A DNA stretch of 64,000 nt from Straminergon stramineum. Its lineage: Eukaryota; Streptophyta; Bryopsida; Hypnales; Calliergonaceae. Numbering within the stretch: the stretch's first letter is position 1; each line of letters starts with the position of its first letter. A model generated the notes under the pieces. That model worked only from the letters and a program-made list of their open reading frames with translations, did no database searches and was not told where the DNA came from. The position numbers were made by a program, and so were the translations under genes. Location: contig OY987265.1 of assembly GCA_963920665.1 (NCBI GenBank), positions 43,281,001 to 43,345,000 on the forward strand, given 5' to 3'. Below, in pieces: positions 35,644-50,545 of the stretch.

Positions 35644-38600
35644 GGAATTAATAAATTATTGCAAAGAATACAAAGAAAGAACAAATTTAATCAAGGACAG
35701 AATGACGGAGATTTGTTTTCCATTGGCATGTCAATTCTTGCAGGGGTTAGTTTGTATCTTATGTGTATACTATTTATTAAATCAATAAATTTATTGTATG
35801 TGTTCATCTTTTGCATTAATCTATAAAATAATTTAATATATTCACCCAAACATTATTATATTTGAAACAAATCAATTGTATCAAGTATGAAAATGATAAG
35901 ATTAATATAAATATAAATACAAACAAGTCTTTGGTATTAACTAAATTTAATGTTGAAATATTATGTAGAGACTTACACGAAAACGATTAGGTAGTGCTGG
36001 AGGTAAAAAGAGAGGCAAGAAAGGAGATTGTCCACTTATAGACCTTTCTAATTGTAAATATGAAGTCTTGAGAATTGTTCTTCAAAAGAATGGTTGGGAA
36101 GAAGGTCAAGAAGATGATAAACGATGTCATCTCATTTGGACTGGTAGTATACAAATATTTGTAATCATCTGATCCAATCTTCTTCTTTTTCAATGTAAAA
36201 CTTACATAAAATTATCTGAAATTTCAAAACTTCAAAATTTTGAAAAGTATAAATAGAGTATGCTATTCCATTAGAATTTTAGAATATAAAATCTATTATC
36301 CCAAATATTTATAATATATAACTATGAATTATAGATTAGTGTAAACATAAACTAAAAAAATGATTTTGATACACAAAAAAAGTTATTCTTCATCCATTTT
36401 TGAACTTAAAAATTAAGTAATAGATTGTTTAATTTGATACATAGTCAAGTAACAATGACATAATATCTTGACAATGTTAGGTATTTTTCGATTTGATATT
36501 ATCTAATTATTATTTTTCTGAATTTTGAATTATTAATAATGCTTTGAAACTAACATCTCATCTTCTAAAGTTTCAAATCGTGTTAAATCATCAATATTCA
36601 TACATTTCAAGGACTAATCAATAGTACTAGGAAATAGGAACACTTTTTCAACAAATACCTTTAGTATGATCACCAACAAAGAATAAAAGTACATATGATA
36701 ATGCATATACAACCATAGCTACTAGTGTTGTTACCATGCCTATTGTAGCTACATCAATGTTTGACTGAATTTTTGAATTCTTATTGTTTTAGCTATGAAA
36801 ATACTTCAAAGATTAGACTCTCACCCTATGATCAAATTATTCAAATCACCAATATTCCAACATCCTCTTAAGAACCCTTTGAATAGAATCTCTTCAATAA
36901 TTCCAAGAATGCTTTAAGGCCCTTTTGAACTTTTATGACTCAATGACAAATTAAAACAAATACAAGACTTCTCATAGAATATTTTATAATCTCTTAAAAC
37001 TCTAAATATAATATAATATCAAGTTCATTTATTTTCTATCCAAAAGAAATCCAAAATTGAATAACAACCCCAAATGGTAGTTTGTATATCTAACAACTAG
37101 TATGTTATTTGAATATTTATAATTATATTTAATATGAATATATGGTGATTAGGTACTATTTTCCTAGAGTTCTGATTAAAGCTAATTCTTGTCATGAAAA
37201 AAAAATTTCATTGTGTCAAATCATAAATAATAACATTGTCTGTGTTATTATTTCAAATGATCAAAATACAAGTTTAACTATAATGGTTGAATCCTTGAAT
37301 TTTTGCTATATTAAACTTCATTTAGATCAAGGAAAATTTGTAATGTTTCATTATCTTCAATGTAATACAATTATTTATATCTTTCATTTCTTACATATTT
37401 GCACATATATGTTTTTAAAGCATTAATAAATTTAACTGTCCTCTTTCACCAACAATTTATTTTTTGCAAAAACATCTAAATTCATAGCTATAGGTTTTCA
37501 ACAAAATTATGAAGGAATCAATAAGGACTATTCAATTTAAGAGATTGTATCATTCAAGAATGTAACTAATAAAGAATCAAAAGATTAGGAGTTGTTTTGG
37601 ACTAATCTTATATAATTAAACAATCTTTAATTATTTGAAGCATTTAAAGAATTGAAATACAATCTTCTAAAAGTTATAAAAATTATTTCTCTCAGCAATT
37701 ATAGCTCATAAGCAAAATTAATTGAAGAATAAATAATGAACTTTTGAAAAGATTAAATCCCCTATGATTTAAGTAAAATAACTTATAGTGATTTATAGTT
37801 AGTAATTGATTTTTTTTTTCAATAGTAAAGTTTTTTGATTGGCATATGATACACATATATTTTGCGCTTAATCCACTTTTGATGATTGTGATAAAGAATA
37901 ATTGTAATCTTGTGAATTCTAAAATTGTATTCTCACCATAAACTATAGAAAAATTTCTTAAAACAAAATTTATTTAAGATACATACTACACTACAAAATT
38001 GTATATTGTTTACATTCTTCTATTGTGTATTTGCAGATTTATCTGTTGGACCTGATAAACTTATGGCATTGAAAAAAGGCCAAAAAATTAATCATTTTCA
38101 TGGCATGCTTGCAATATGTCGAAAGAAATCTTTATTCAAAAGTCTATCTACAATGCGCAAGTAATTTCATTACCTTGTCAAATTTTGAATATTTTAGAGT
38201 AGAATAATTGAGTAATAACATTCAAAAGCTATAAAATAAATTTTGCAAGAAATTTTGACATAAAATAGTTATGTCTTTTGAATGTTCCTAAATGGGTTCA
38301 TACTTTAGTCTAATTATTAAAAAAAATTATCATTCAGATCTAAAGTATATATTTATTCAACAAAAGTATGCAATTTTTTAATATTTGTTTTTCTAAATCA
38401 TAATTTTTTTGAAATCTCACTCAAAAATACATTACTTATTTCAAAACTTTTTTTTTTCTTGAAATTCATGTAAGATTAGATTTTGGAAATATATAGTGGA
38501 ACACCTAAGAGCTGATTGTACGTACTTTTTCAACAAACAAAATGAAGTACTTCAAAGATATTTTTTATAAATTGATGTAGTTCTAGTTGTTAATGAAAAA

Positions 38601-41600
38601 TAATAATGACAATTCATTTTTAAATTGGAATCAAATAAAAATTTATGGAAAGATTTTGAATATTTTGAATAAAAAATGCAAATATAGAATTGATTTATAA
38701 ATAGATTTTATTGTTCCGTATTGTATTTTAGTCTATTAAATACGTCTATCATAATTATTGTGCTTGCATAGTAATTTTGTAAAAAAAATTGATAGTTATA
38801 TTAAAATACTTCTTTATTTGTTCTCATAGATTATTTCCAACACATTACAAGTTTTTTCCTCAAGCATTTATACTTCCCAATCAATTATCAGACTTGTTCA
38901 ATTGTTTTAGTTCATCAAAATCAAAAACTTATATTCTTAAACCAGACAATGGAAGTCAGGTAGATGAATGTCACATTCAATTTCATAAAAGACAAATAAA
39001 TCATATATATCTAAAAGTTTTCCTACATCATTAACAAATAAAAACATCCAATCGTGTCATTTGGTTATAGGTAATATTTTATAGATTATGAAATCTATAA
39101 AATCATTGATGATACTGCTTAGGAAAATATTATATTTGTAAAGTCATTTTGAATGTATTTCGTTTTCTATATTGTGGGTATGAATTAGATTTTTATGATA
39201 AATTGATGTTATATAGGGTTATGCAGGGGAGAGGTGTAGTTTTAGTTCAAAGTGTTGCTGATGTTAGACATGTACTTGATGGATTTCCTGGCTCTAATCT
39301 TTTGGCACAAAAATACTTGACAAGTCCAATGTTGCTTAATGGCTACAAATTTGATCTTCGCATATATGTACTCATCCTTTCATGTGATCCTCTCCGCCTT
39401 TATCTTTACAGGTTTTACTTTTAGTCTAGCTTTGATTTTACAATAAGTTTGTCAAATTGTGACATCACTAAACTACAAGAAAAAATGAAAAAATTTCATG
39501 TAAATATAAAATTTGAATCAATAAATAATCAATCATCATTATAGTATACATACACCTATACAATACAAATTCAAAACAAACTAATTTCCTTTGTAAATAT
39601 TTCTAAAATAAGGTTTAGATTTGATTCACTAATAATTGTATTCATTTTAAGAATATTTGAATATCATTTTATAGGATTTTCCTTTGGGCAATGTAAGTTC
39701 AAAGTTTGAATTTGTATCAACATAGTTTTTCTAGAAATATATAATGAATCAATAAAATATCTTGAAATAAATGTTAATGTAATGCACCAAAAAAAATTTA
39801 ATTGAATAAAAAACTCACATGAAACATTTCTTGACTTATAAATGTAGAGAAGGTATTGCTCGATTTTGCACTGAGAGATATCAAAAGCCTAGTCCAGAGA
39901 ATTTGACTACAAGTTGTATGCATTTGACTAATTATGCTTTAAACAAATACAATTCAAATTTTCACTTTAATACAAATGCAAATGAAACCAACAAAGGTCA
40001 CAAATGGACATTGAGTTCTTTGCTAAAAGCTTTGTCCATCCGAGGATTTGATACACCAAAGCTTTATAAAAAAATATGCCACATTGTTGTCATGACCATT
40101 CTTGCTATAGTACCACTTCTCCAACATAATTACAAAACTTATATAGGAGAAGATGATAATGGACTAGCATGTTTTGAACTTCTTGGTATGGATATCCTAA
40201 TAGATCAAAAATGCACTCCTTGGTTGTTAGAGGTGTGAATACATTGCTATGTCATGTCTACTTATTAATCTAGCTACATGAATCAATAGCAATATTGTTT
40301 TGTTTTGATGATTTCATATTTCTAAAATAATTTGATAAAAAATATTAATATTTAATCATTCATTTTAAATGATTACAAACATAAAGATCTCATCTTTGCA
40401 AATAAGTAAAGATTGATTTCACTATAGGTGAATCATTCACCATCATTTTCCATTGATACACCTTTGGACCTCAAAGTAAAAGAGAACTTAATTTCAGATA
40501 CTTTGAAATTAGTTCGGATGGATCCGTTGGAGTATTCAAAAATAAGGCAACAAGTAATTATTATGCATACATTATATGTACAAAGTTTGTAAAGAAATAC
40601 ATTTATTTACAAAATGCTTTGTAATATTGAAATTTTTATTTATTTATTTAAAGTATGATTGGTATTACAATTTACATAAATCTTATTCACGATATTTGTA
40701 TTTTTCTAATGATTAGTTTATTTTACCATGTGCATATAAGTTTGTTACCAAGAATACATAATATTTTTCAATTTCTTCTAAGTTATTAGTAAAAGATCTC
40801 ATATAAAACATTCCATCAATAATTTTTTTGAATGAAATTCTTAAAATAATACTTACTTAGTCCACACTGAATTATAATTTGGGTATGGAATTCCATTTAT
40901 TTATAAAAATGAAATAAAAATACAATCTTATAATAGTTCAATTTTAAGATTTGTAGGAAAATTTTGACAAAAGAATATTTCATTTTAATTATTGGGTGAT
41001 GATTGCAAAAAACACTTCATGTTTTTGGCCATAGGACTGACAATACTAAGAAGAACTACAAATACTATATATTAACAACGCACGTGCAGATCTAAAGCAT
41101 TGATTCAAGGCGCTTATAGATTAGAATCGTCGATTTTGTACTGTGCAATACTACAGACTACTACAGGGTACTACAGAAGCCACTAAGAGTAGAAAATAGC
41201 AAAATAGGGGTCTGTAGACCTTTTCATTGTTAGTAATTTTTTAAAAGTTAAAATAAAATTTAGATAAAAAGCCTTTTTCTAGAGAAGATTTCCCTTGCAT
41301 TGCACCAAAAAATTCATGTTGAAGATTTTTCCCTCTTCATAGCCTTCATGCAAAAGAAGGTCACTTTGACCCCATATGTGCAACTGACATGTTGATGTTT
41401 TCATAAAAACTCATTACCAATCCTTATAATGTAAGTAGAACTTCAACATGTCTAATTTGTGGCTTTGAATTCACATTATTAAATCAAAAATAGGAAGAAA
41501 AACCTCCAAAATGGCCAAGATAGACATCAAATTGGAGACAATTAAAAAATAGTAAAATAATTTTGAAAAAAATACTCAATGTCTAAAGCTACCGCACGTA

Positions 41601-43760
41601 CCTTCATTTCAATTTCACAACAAATAGACAAATGATGCAAAAGTTATGAACAAAAAACCACATGTCCAAGGGAAGGGGACAAAAAATAGGACAATTGTTT
41701 CTTGAAATCACTCTATTGCATATTAATTTTTGAAAATTAATTTGATCTAATTTTCATTTTAAAAAAATTTTAAATTTTTGTTTCAAGTATAAAAATATTT
41801 CCAGGACAGAAAAGGAGCACGGATGCGTCTCTATGGGTGGAAACATCGGCCTCCAAGTGCTATAAGTAAGCCTAAATATACACCAAACCAAGGTCAAGTG
41901 GTTTTCCGCCTCAATCACGACTTCGAAGATCATGAATCAAAAAACTTGGGGAAATATGATCGCATACATCCAATAGATGATAGAGAAATGCAAAATTTAT
42001 ACAATATATTTTTAGCAGGGGCAGAGTCAATTTTCAAACATTCATTTGATATGAAAGTAAAAGAAACAATTGCCAAAGTGCGAGAAGATCGCAAACAAGA
42101 ACAACTCGTAAGAGAAGAAGAAGAAAAACGAAGAAGTGAGCAACAGAAGAGAGCTCAAAGAGTTGCACGCAATGCAGCCTTGGTTGCACTTGCTGCAAAA
42201 GATGCCTCTAAAAATGCAACACTTTGTACAAATCATACACCAACTATTAGCTTAGATCATATGGAGCATGCTAGAGAAGGCATGATTGGTTCACCCAAAG
42301 GATTGAAAGAGGATTGTTGTCTTGGACAACAATCATCAAAAGAGAGAAAATTTATCATTGATCAACATTTAGATCAAAGTACTAAACACACTCAAGGTAT
42401 TAATTTGGATATTATCAATGCAAATGATAATTTTGTTTGTTTGCAAGAAATGACGGTGCAAGAAAAAGTTGACCAATGGCAACAAAAAGTGTGTTTTGAA
42501 TTACCAGAAGATCATTTCCATGATGAAGACTTTGTGAGAAAAGAAGGTTTTGGAAGAGAAACTATTTTGTGTACAACCAATCATGAAGGATTTGAAAATA
42601 AAGATGGAGGGGTACTACTTATGTTAGAACAAAATGAAGTAAGGTTGTTGAAGAAAGAAGCATCTGCTCAACAACTAGAAGAAGATACACAAGCCCTTCT
42701 ACAAAAAATCATTGAAACAAAAAATTGTACCGCTAAGGATGTTAAAAGTGATTCGAAAGGATTTGCTAACAAATCTTCACCATGGCATATACAAAGTAGA
42801 TTATGGAAGGAAGTTGATCAATCTAATATGTCTATTAGAGGATATCAATTACCTACTCAATGTCAAAATAGACCACAAGGTATCAATATATCTCTTAGTG
42901 TTTAATATATATTTTAAAATAAATATAAAATAGATCAAATTAAATTTAAAAATGATATAATGCATAGATAATGATAATCATACTTTATCAATTGTAATAA
43001 AGATTATCAACAATATCTTATTTTGTTGAAACTATATAAAATTGAATTTGCCAAGCACAAATTAAAAACATTTGAATATTTTGATGGATTTTTCATGTTG
43101 CAAGGAAAGAAATCTTTAGAACGAGATGAAATTCCTAAAAATAGTTATAAAAAGAAACGAATCACACAGAAGCGACTGTCTTGTGTAAAAAAAGCTATTG
43201 ATAAATGTTCGAATGCTTCTAGTTCTACTTCTGACACATCATTACATTGGGACCCAAATATAGATGTTTTGGATTGTAAAACCCTTATTCCACCTGTTTT
43301 GCAACCATCTACAATAAAACCTCCTATACCAAATGCCAAAATTTGTGTTGATCAAGCTCCTAATTCACGATGCAAAATGACACCATCAAAATTGAAAAAT
43401 CTTAGTGTAACACGGAGTTATCATAGGAAGATTCCAGAGCTAAAACGAAATGATATCTTTTTTACTATTCAAGGGTATAGTCTACCACCATCAATGGCCC
43501 AGATAACTAAGTTTGCACCTAGAACACCTAAAGATCATGAACATCTTAGAATTGTACGACGTCCTTTATTTCAAGACGATGTGAATTCATCATATCTAAC
43601 ACCTATTGTTGCTCACCCATTCAAAACAACTATTCGATCAAAATCTAGATTAAGTAGAGATTATATAAGTCATGCACGCGACCGTGTTGAAAGAATTGAT
43701 AAGTTTTGTAAAAATTGGCCGTGGAAAATGGAATCTCTTCCAAAAATACCAATGCATTGA
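35644..43760 (+). CDS. Tubulin tyrosine ligase-like protein (TTLL6-type glutamylase family)
   Basis: Nine exons (35644-35745, 35969-36143, 38037-38160, 38830-38959, 39227-39411, 39848-40232, 40428-40553, 41805-42879, 43105-43760) join in phase to 985 codons plus stop; the N-terminus lies upstream and is uncertain. TTLL enzymes add glutamate or glycine chains to tubulin, mainly in cilia and flagella. The core is complete: PLIDLSNCKYEVLR, QKINHFHGMLAICRK, ATP-binding KPDNGSQGRGVVLV (Lys171), NGYKFDLRIYVLI, CMHLTNYALNKYN, GMDILID (Asp354) and PWLLEVNHSPSF (Glu367, Asn369). A cationic segment (KIRQQDRKGARMRLYGWKHR) follows where glutamylases bind microtubules, then a charged coiled-coil at about 492-535 and a long unassigned tail. 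The exons are as AT-rich as the surrounding DNA. Sites in the core look intact, arguing for recent function despite the upstream TGA. Confidence 0.88.
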
Positions 43761-44469
43761 AGGTAGAGTTGGAAAATCATTCAAAAGAATTTTTGAATGA
43801 TGTAAGATAGCCAATGAGGTTGAATATCTACAGGCATAAGAACTTAATTGAATTTTGAGGTAAGGTATAAAATTGTATATTAAAAAATTAATGAATCTTG
43901 AATTTGATGGAAGGTATTTTATTGACCAGATTTTAGTTTATTATGCTAATATTTCAATAGGATTACATTCATTCAATTAAGAAGAAATGCTTCAACAAAG
44001 CTAGGTTATTTACGATGATAGTCTTACAAGATGACAAACTTGAATTAATGTTCCAAAAATAGTTTTCTTTCTATAATTTTTTTTTATAAAAAACTAAAAA
44101 TTGAGTTAAATATAGTAATGAAATGGATATTTTAGAGTAGAGATTTTGTAATTGCCCACAAACTAAATTCCTCGTAACATTCATCTTGTTAATCAGATTC
44201 AAATGATTAAAAGATTTCTTTGAATATATAAATCTAGGAATCCAATTTCAAAATTTTTTTCTTAAAAAATTAATTATATTGAATTTCTTGTATTGCCTAG
44301 TCTCCAAAAAAATTGCATATCATAAAACAACTTTTTAACCATGTAGTCAGATGTTATAAAAATTGTGGTACTTTAAAACTAATATTTGACTACATGTGTG
44401 AAAATTTCAAAGAATAAAATGAAAATTTGGTTTACAAATGGATGATCAAAATGCTATGTTGCCAAAAAA

Positions 44470-44494
44470 TACTATTTGATCCTCTAGGGGTTAA
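44470..44494. mobile_element. TTAA-family element right end
   Basis: TTTGATCCTCTAGGGG is followed by TTAA at 44491-44494, matching the complement of the CCCCTAAAGGACCAAG ends seen at 27909 and 63811. The opposite end was not found upstream. Confidence 0.4.
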
Positions 44495-47400
44495 AGTCAA
44501 ACAAAAGATATGGCAAATATTAAAAAATAAAAAGAACTAGGCAATTTTTTGTAACAATTATGAATACACTCCTTTTAGATCACTTGCAAGGATCAAATTG
44601 TAGACATGGAACTTTACAAGGTTTGAGCTTAGTAGTATAGGTCTTCATGATTAAAAAATTCATAGAATCACCTTGCCTTCAAATCTGTAGGGATTTTCAT
44701 GATAAACAATGACAAATATTGGTACTTAATCAACTTGAAACAATTTCTACAAATTAGACACTTGAGGGTCATAGTTTCCTAAAACTTCAAGCATTTGGAT
44801 TTTAAATTATTTTCAGTCAAAGTTGCTAGGAAGGCTTGATGATATTTTGCAAAGTTACATCAAATCCTCCTTTTTTTTGGCTAAGAGGCATAAAACTCTT
44901 TGAAATGCTATTTTTTAAGGCAAAGCAAAACCTTAAATATTTTTTTACATTCTTGATGAAGTCAAATTTATGATCTTTTAGTTAACCTTTGAAAGGTTCT
45001 TCTACAAGGTGTCACCACAAAAACTTGAAAATCATATGAGAATTATATTAGTCATTTTCTTCAAAAATTAAGAAATTCAACTTCATGTAAAAAGAAGATG
45101 TTCCAATATATGTCCCTTCCCTTGTATTATTGGATTATATAGTAAGTTTTACAAGAAATCTATAACATAGTAGGAGTTTCAATCCCCTCTATGCTACCAA
45201 ATAATTTTGAACTTACAATTGACAACATTCTCCGACCAAACTATTTCTACCTATCAAAGCAATCATGGAACGCTTGCAACAAATGCACTTCTAGACTCTC
45301 ATCAACCAACCTACCATTTTACTAACCACCCTATACTCAACTATCCAAGCAACTCCTACAAATGCCTCCGACAAATGCACTTGAAATTTCTAACTAATGA
45401 GGTTACATTTTTAAAAAACATTAGAAGAGATTTTGGGGCTCAAGAAGTCCATGAGTTCCCCGGAGTTCCCAAACTGTGGGGAACTTGCCACATCAACGAT
45501 TTGATGTGGTTGAGACCGCAAGTGCCACATTAGATAATTTTATTTATGATATAAATATATAATTTTCAAAAATCGGTTCTTAGTTTTTTAACACTTTTTA
45601 AAATTTTTGATAAAAAATTATTTTATTTTTTTAAATTAAAAAATTTTGACAGTAGCAACTGGTTCAAAGTTTCAAGACAAGAAAGGGAACAACTACAGGA
45701 ATAGCCTTGAAACAGCCCTCCCTTGCCCTCAAATCCCCCCTAATGCTATGATTAAATCATAATCATAAGGGCCTAAACCTCAATGACCAATAAGTCCATT
45801 GGTTGCTTCCAAAAATTGTTCAACTTTTACTATTTGTTTTTGAAAACTTACGAATGTTCAACTTTCATTAGTTTCTTTTGAAAACTTAGAATCTATAATT
45901 TGGCCCAAATGTAGATGAAGAAATACTTAGAATGACTTCAAGTTATGATAGTTTAGTTGTGTGGCTTCAAAAGTCCATTATCTTGGATATACATCTCATC
46001 CTCATGAAATAAATCGAATATACATCAATGAATAAAAAAGAATACATAATCAAATAATTCCAACCTGAAGGTTCTTGCATGAATTTTTATTAAAATTATT
46101 TAATAGAAATTTGAAAAGGTGTAGTTCACATAGGTATCAAGGAGGATATCAATTGATTTAGAATCATTAACTCTAAGTATTAGTGATTATATTGTACAAT
46201 AAAGTTTTTTTAATTTTCCTTGTGTAAAATACAATAATGTTTTCATCAAACCCACAAACAATTCTAAAGATTTACGAGGCTCAAGGGAGAAAGCTAAGAC
46301 CATAAGGCATTTTGTTTTGAGGGATAGAAGGTAGAGTGGAGGTGATTGTTTTTTAATGGGGTTATATAAAATGTCATCCACCTCCAAAGGTACTTAGTTT
46401 GTAAGATTAATCATATACAATGTATACTTTTCCTTCTCATTTTATATTTTATTTATATTTATTGAACATAATCAATATAGTTTAGATATTGTTAAATATG
46501 ATGTTATTAAATTTTTATAACACCATAGAATTTAGCATTTTTCTAAACATTCATATATATAGATTTTTGAAGTTTTGAAAGTCAAAAGAAATCTGAAATT
46601 ATAATAGATTTTTGACACCTTCAAATATTTCTACATTTTACTTCTAATGTTTACAAGATACCTTTGACTACTAGTAATGGAATTTTAAGAAAATCTACTA
46701 TAAAAGATTTTCTATTGAAACAACATTGAAATATTTGACATACTAAAATCTACCAATTTGAATGAATATAAACAAGAGATTATGTTGGAGAAAGGAAATT
46801 CCATGAGAGATTCTCAAGATGAAGTTTATTAAGGGGGGAGAGAAGTAGGGTGAAATTAGAGATGTTTCTCCTCTTCTTTAGAAGAAACTAAAATAATTTC
46901 CTTGTATTGGTGCCCTTGTGGGTATGTTTCAAGAGAAAGAATTAAGATATAGAAGTCATAGAGGCTTAAATAAGAAATGGGCAATTAAGCAAATAGTGGA
47001 ATTAGTAGAAATAGGGAACAAAATGCTAGAACTAGGAATTAGCATTAGGAAGTGAAATTGGGAATGGAAAATGCAAATCCAAAAGGCATGAAGCAAAATA
47101 GGTGAAGTAGAAAAATGCTAGTGGCGCTAAGACAATAGAAGACTCTCTAAATTAGAAAGAAATGCAATGAATTAGTGTAGGGTATTCAAATTAGTGTAGG
47201 GATGAATTAGTGAATTGCATGATGATAGAGTTGTAGGGAATGCTAAATTAATATTAGCAATTGGAATCAGGGTTAATAATATTGATTTCATTTTGTACCA
47301 AAGAATTTAAGAGATTACATATTACTTCATCCACAAAAAAACATTAAAAATTACTCAACCAAAATTTGATGAACATATAGCATATAGTTCAAAATTGTAG

Positions 47401-48712
47401 CTTAACTTTTCTACAATTGATAAGGACATTATGGATTAAGGATTATAGCTTGAAATTAAAAGATAAAATGTTTAATTAAACATGGATTAATCAAAAGAGC
47501 CAAAAATTAGCTAATTGTCAAATTGTATGTTTTCATATTAAAAATGGATGGCATTCATCAAATCTTTTGTATACAACTTTTTTATAGTATGTCAAATTGT
47601 TGAAGTAAGTTCAAGTAGTATTTTTCATTTTCTAAATTTTTAGGGGATACTACATCAAAGAATAGTAAGTACATCAAAAGTATATTTTGTCTCCTTTTTC
47701 AAACCACTTGATTTTAATTTTTGAAATTCAAAATTACAATTATTTTTGCTTTTAACTACAACCAACAAAATGAAGTCTAATTCCACTTGAAGACTTTGAA
47801 TAATTTCTAAATGCAAATAATTTCTTCATATTTACTATGAAGTGGAGCCACCCATTACCAACCAAGACTCCATCAACAATTTGTAGACTACTGGAAATTT
47901 AATATAATTTGGGACTAATTTCTTATAATCAATTTTGGGTTTCTAACCAACAATTTTGGAGTGTTGTCATGACACAATCACACAATGCATACATGAAGTA
48001 GTCTTTCAATGATCACTTATGGAAGACTTTAGACATTGGTTATGGGTTTAGACCAACTTTTGGCTTCCAAAATTTAAAATAACTAGTGTGCCTTGTGTCG
48101 TTGGGCAATGGTCAGCTTGTGGTATCACTTTTTGGACACACTAATTAGGTGATTTTGGTTTAAAACCTCCAAAGCTTGTCTAATTTGTTCATTTTGATCA
48201 ATTAAGAAGATCCTAAAATGAAAAAAAAATTCTTGCACCTCAACAAGATCAAAATGTATATTCCTAATTAGTGTTTTTTTGGAAAGTTCAAATTTTTGGA
48301 TCTGTTCATAGATGTGAGAAAAAATGATAGAATTTGGGGATTTGTAGGCATCATAATGCACAATTTATTAAAATTTTTAATGATAAAATTAATAATTTCA
48401 TGTATTAGACCACTAAATATAAGTCATATCCAAAAATCATATTAAAATAAAATTATTTGATATTCCAAATGCTTGTTATTGAGGATTTTATGTACGTAGG
48501 ACAAAACTTACTTTTTCAACTAAAAAATTCTTTAAAAATTCTTAAAATTCTTCGATTGTGATGATTTCTTTTTTCTTGATACATTCTTAGTTTAGGTAGT
48601 TAAAACCACATTTTGTGAAATCATACTAAATTATATTTAAAAGATGAGGTCGTTTGACACATGAGAGTGGACTAACATTGTAATTAAGACAACCTTTTTG
48701 GGTACCCCAAGC

Positions 48713-48990
48713 TGATTATTGCCCCGTTGCTATAGTCAAAATAAAAATAAAAATCATTTTTTTAATTCTTTAATTCATAAAATCTTTGAAGTTCAATATC
48801 TTTTACACTATAGGTCTAAATGCCACGAAACAAAGCCCACGCACCCCTATTCGCTAAGGGCTTTCTGATGGTACCAATAAAATGATTGGGGGAAACACAG
48901 TCCATGAGATTTCAACGTAACAAACAAACAAAACAAACATCCTAACTAAAGGTATGGATTTCAATTCTAGAAATAAAATTACCAAAAAAT
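48713..48990 (+). repeat. Dispersed repeat, second copy of 18890-19170
   Basis: It shares with 18890-19170 a series of blocks in the same order: CCGTTGC, TTCAAxATxTTxxAC, TGCCACRAAACAA, GATGGTACCAA and ATTGGGGGA. It is AT-rich with no ORF. Confidence 0.6.
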
Positions 48991-50274
48991 TTCTATCTTT
49001 TTATACAAGAAAAAAATTGCTTGATTCTATATCAATTCATATCATGAGCATAATTGGTTTAGTGATTAGTTATAGGTTGCTCCACCTTACATTAGGGGAG
49101 ATTAGGGGAAATGAGGAACTGTTTTAGGTTTGCTCCCCATGTTGTTCCCATAGTAGTGAGGGCACGGCTGACAACTATCAGGCGTTATAAATATTAAAAA
49201 AAAAAAAAAATATGTGAAAGTTCTTCTTGGTCTTGAAATTGAAAAAAAATCTAATGTGGCCATTGCTTGACCACATCAACACTGTTGTAGTGGCGCACTT
49301 TAGTGAGTTCCCCACTACCAGAAACTCACGTTCTTCTGTTTGGCCCAAATCTCATCTAATGATCCTTGTAACACTCTTGCAAACACTGAATGTTTGATGG
49401 ATGACTTCACCTTAGGTAGTAGGATGGAAAAAAGGTTTTTTTATATAATTTTTTTTGTTGAAGGCATTTGAGTAAATTTTAGTGAATAATATTGCAAATT
49501 CCCCCATCTATGGTATTAAGGACTTTTCTGTAGAAGAAGATGCTTAATCCACGGATCACCCTTGTAGTGTATTTTGTCCATTTCTTGCTATTTATTCTTG
49601 ATATGAATTTGAACCATAAAAATGATGTTTTTAGAATTTGAGTCCAACTAATGATATGAAACCTATCAAGTGAGTTTCTACTCCAATTTGAAAATTTTGA
49701 AAATTTTGAAAGTTTCAATATTTTATAGCAATATGAACTTTGGGCCTATAACCATGGTTTGTTGATTTTTCTAATTTTAAAGTGACACAATAACTTTAAT
49801 TTATACCAAAATGTTCTACACTATAATATACCTCTATGGTCAAAATTTCAAAATTTTCAAGTATATTCTATACTTGATATGAATTTTCTTCACTTTTTTT
49901 CTTAAAAAATTCATTGTAATTTCACATTTTCTCCCCAAAACTTGAATATTTTTGACATACAACTTCATCTTTGAAAAATAAAAATAAAAATTTTCATTCA
50001 TATCTAGTTGCAAAGTAGTAGCAAATAGAGTGATAGTCAAGGAACCTTGAAATCATTGGTCATGGCCCCGTCCTTACAAAGTTAACCCTATAGTGCTCTA
50101 ACGTCGAAATAGTAGATGACAAGTACATTGAAACTAATGTTTCTTTGTATTACTTCTTAGATGAAGGTCATCCTAATTTGCAGAGATACTTATGAAGTTG
50201 TTGTATTATCTAATGGTTGGATTTGGTGTTTCAGAGTACATATTTTTCTAAAATTACAAATGTGAATGTAAGTC

Positions 50275-50545
50275 AAGCAATCCTTTTTTTGGCACCACAG
50301 GACTAAATTGTACCATTTCAAAGTAAATGCCTAATTTTTGCCAAAAAAGAGTAATCTTATTTTGCCAAAAAATTTCCATTTCTATTTTAAAAGTGGATGA
50401 ATTCGCCAAATTTGGATGATAAAGTTTATGAATATGATTGAAAAGTGTTTTTTGGTCCAAAAGATGGATGAATGTAGAAATGCAATACTTCACCAAATTT
50501 TAAGTGATCACCATCTTGGCACTTTCTCAAAAAGTAAAAAAAAAG
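50275..50545 (-). repeat. Dispersed ~260-bp repeat, copy 2 (inverted)
   Basis: Reverse complement of 27575-27835 with moderate divergence. Bounded by TTTTTTTGGCACCAC on the left and TTGGCACTTTCTCAAAAAG on the right. Confidence 0.6.

Noticed and set aside
41823..42905. 360-codon frame as a stand-alone gene
   Set aside because: It starts inside exon 8 of the TTLL gene; a proper acceptor at 41804 and in-phase neighbours make it an exon, not a separate gene.
45207..45533. Plus-strand 108-codon frame
   Set aside because: Its right end overlaps a dispersed repeat that recurs inverted at 49245-49320, and the peptide has no recognisable family features.
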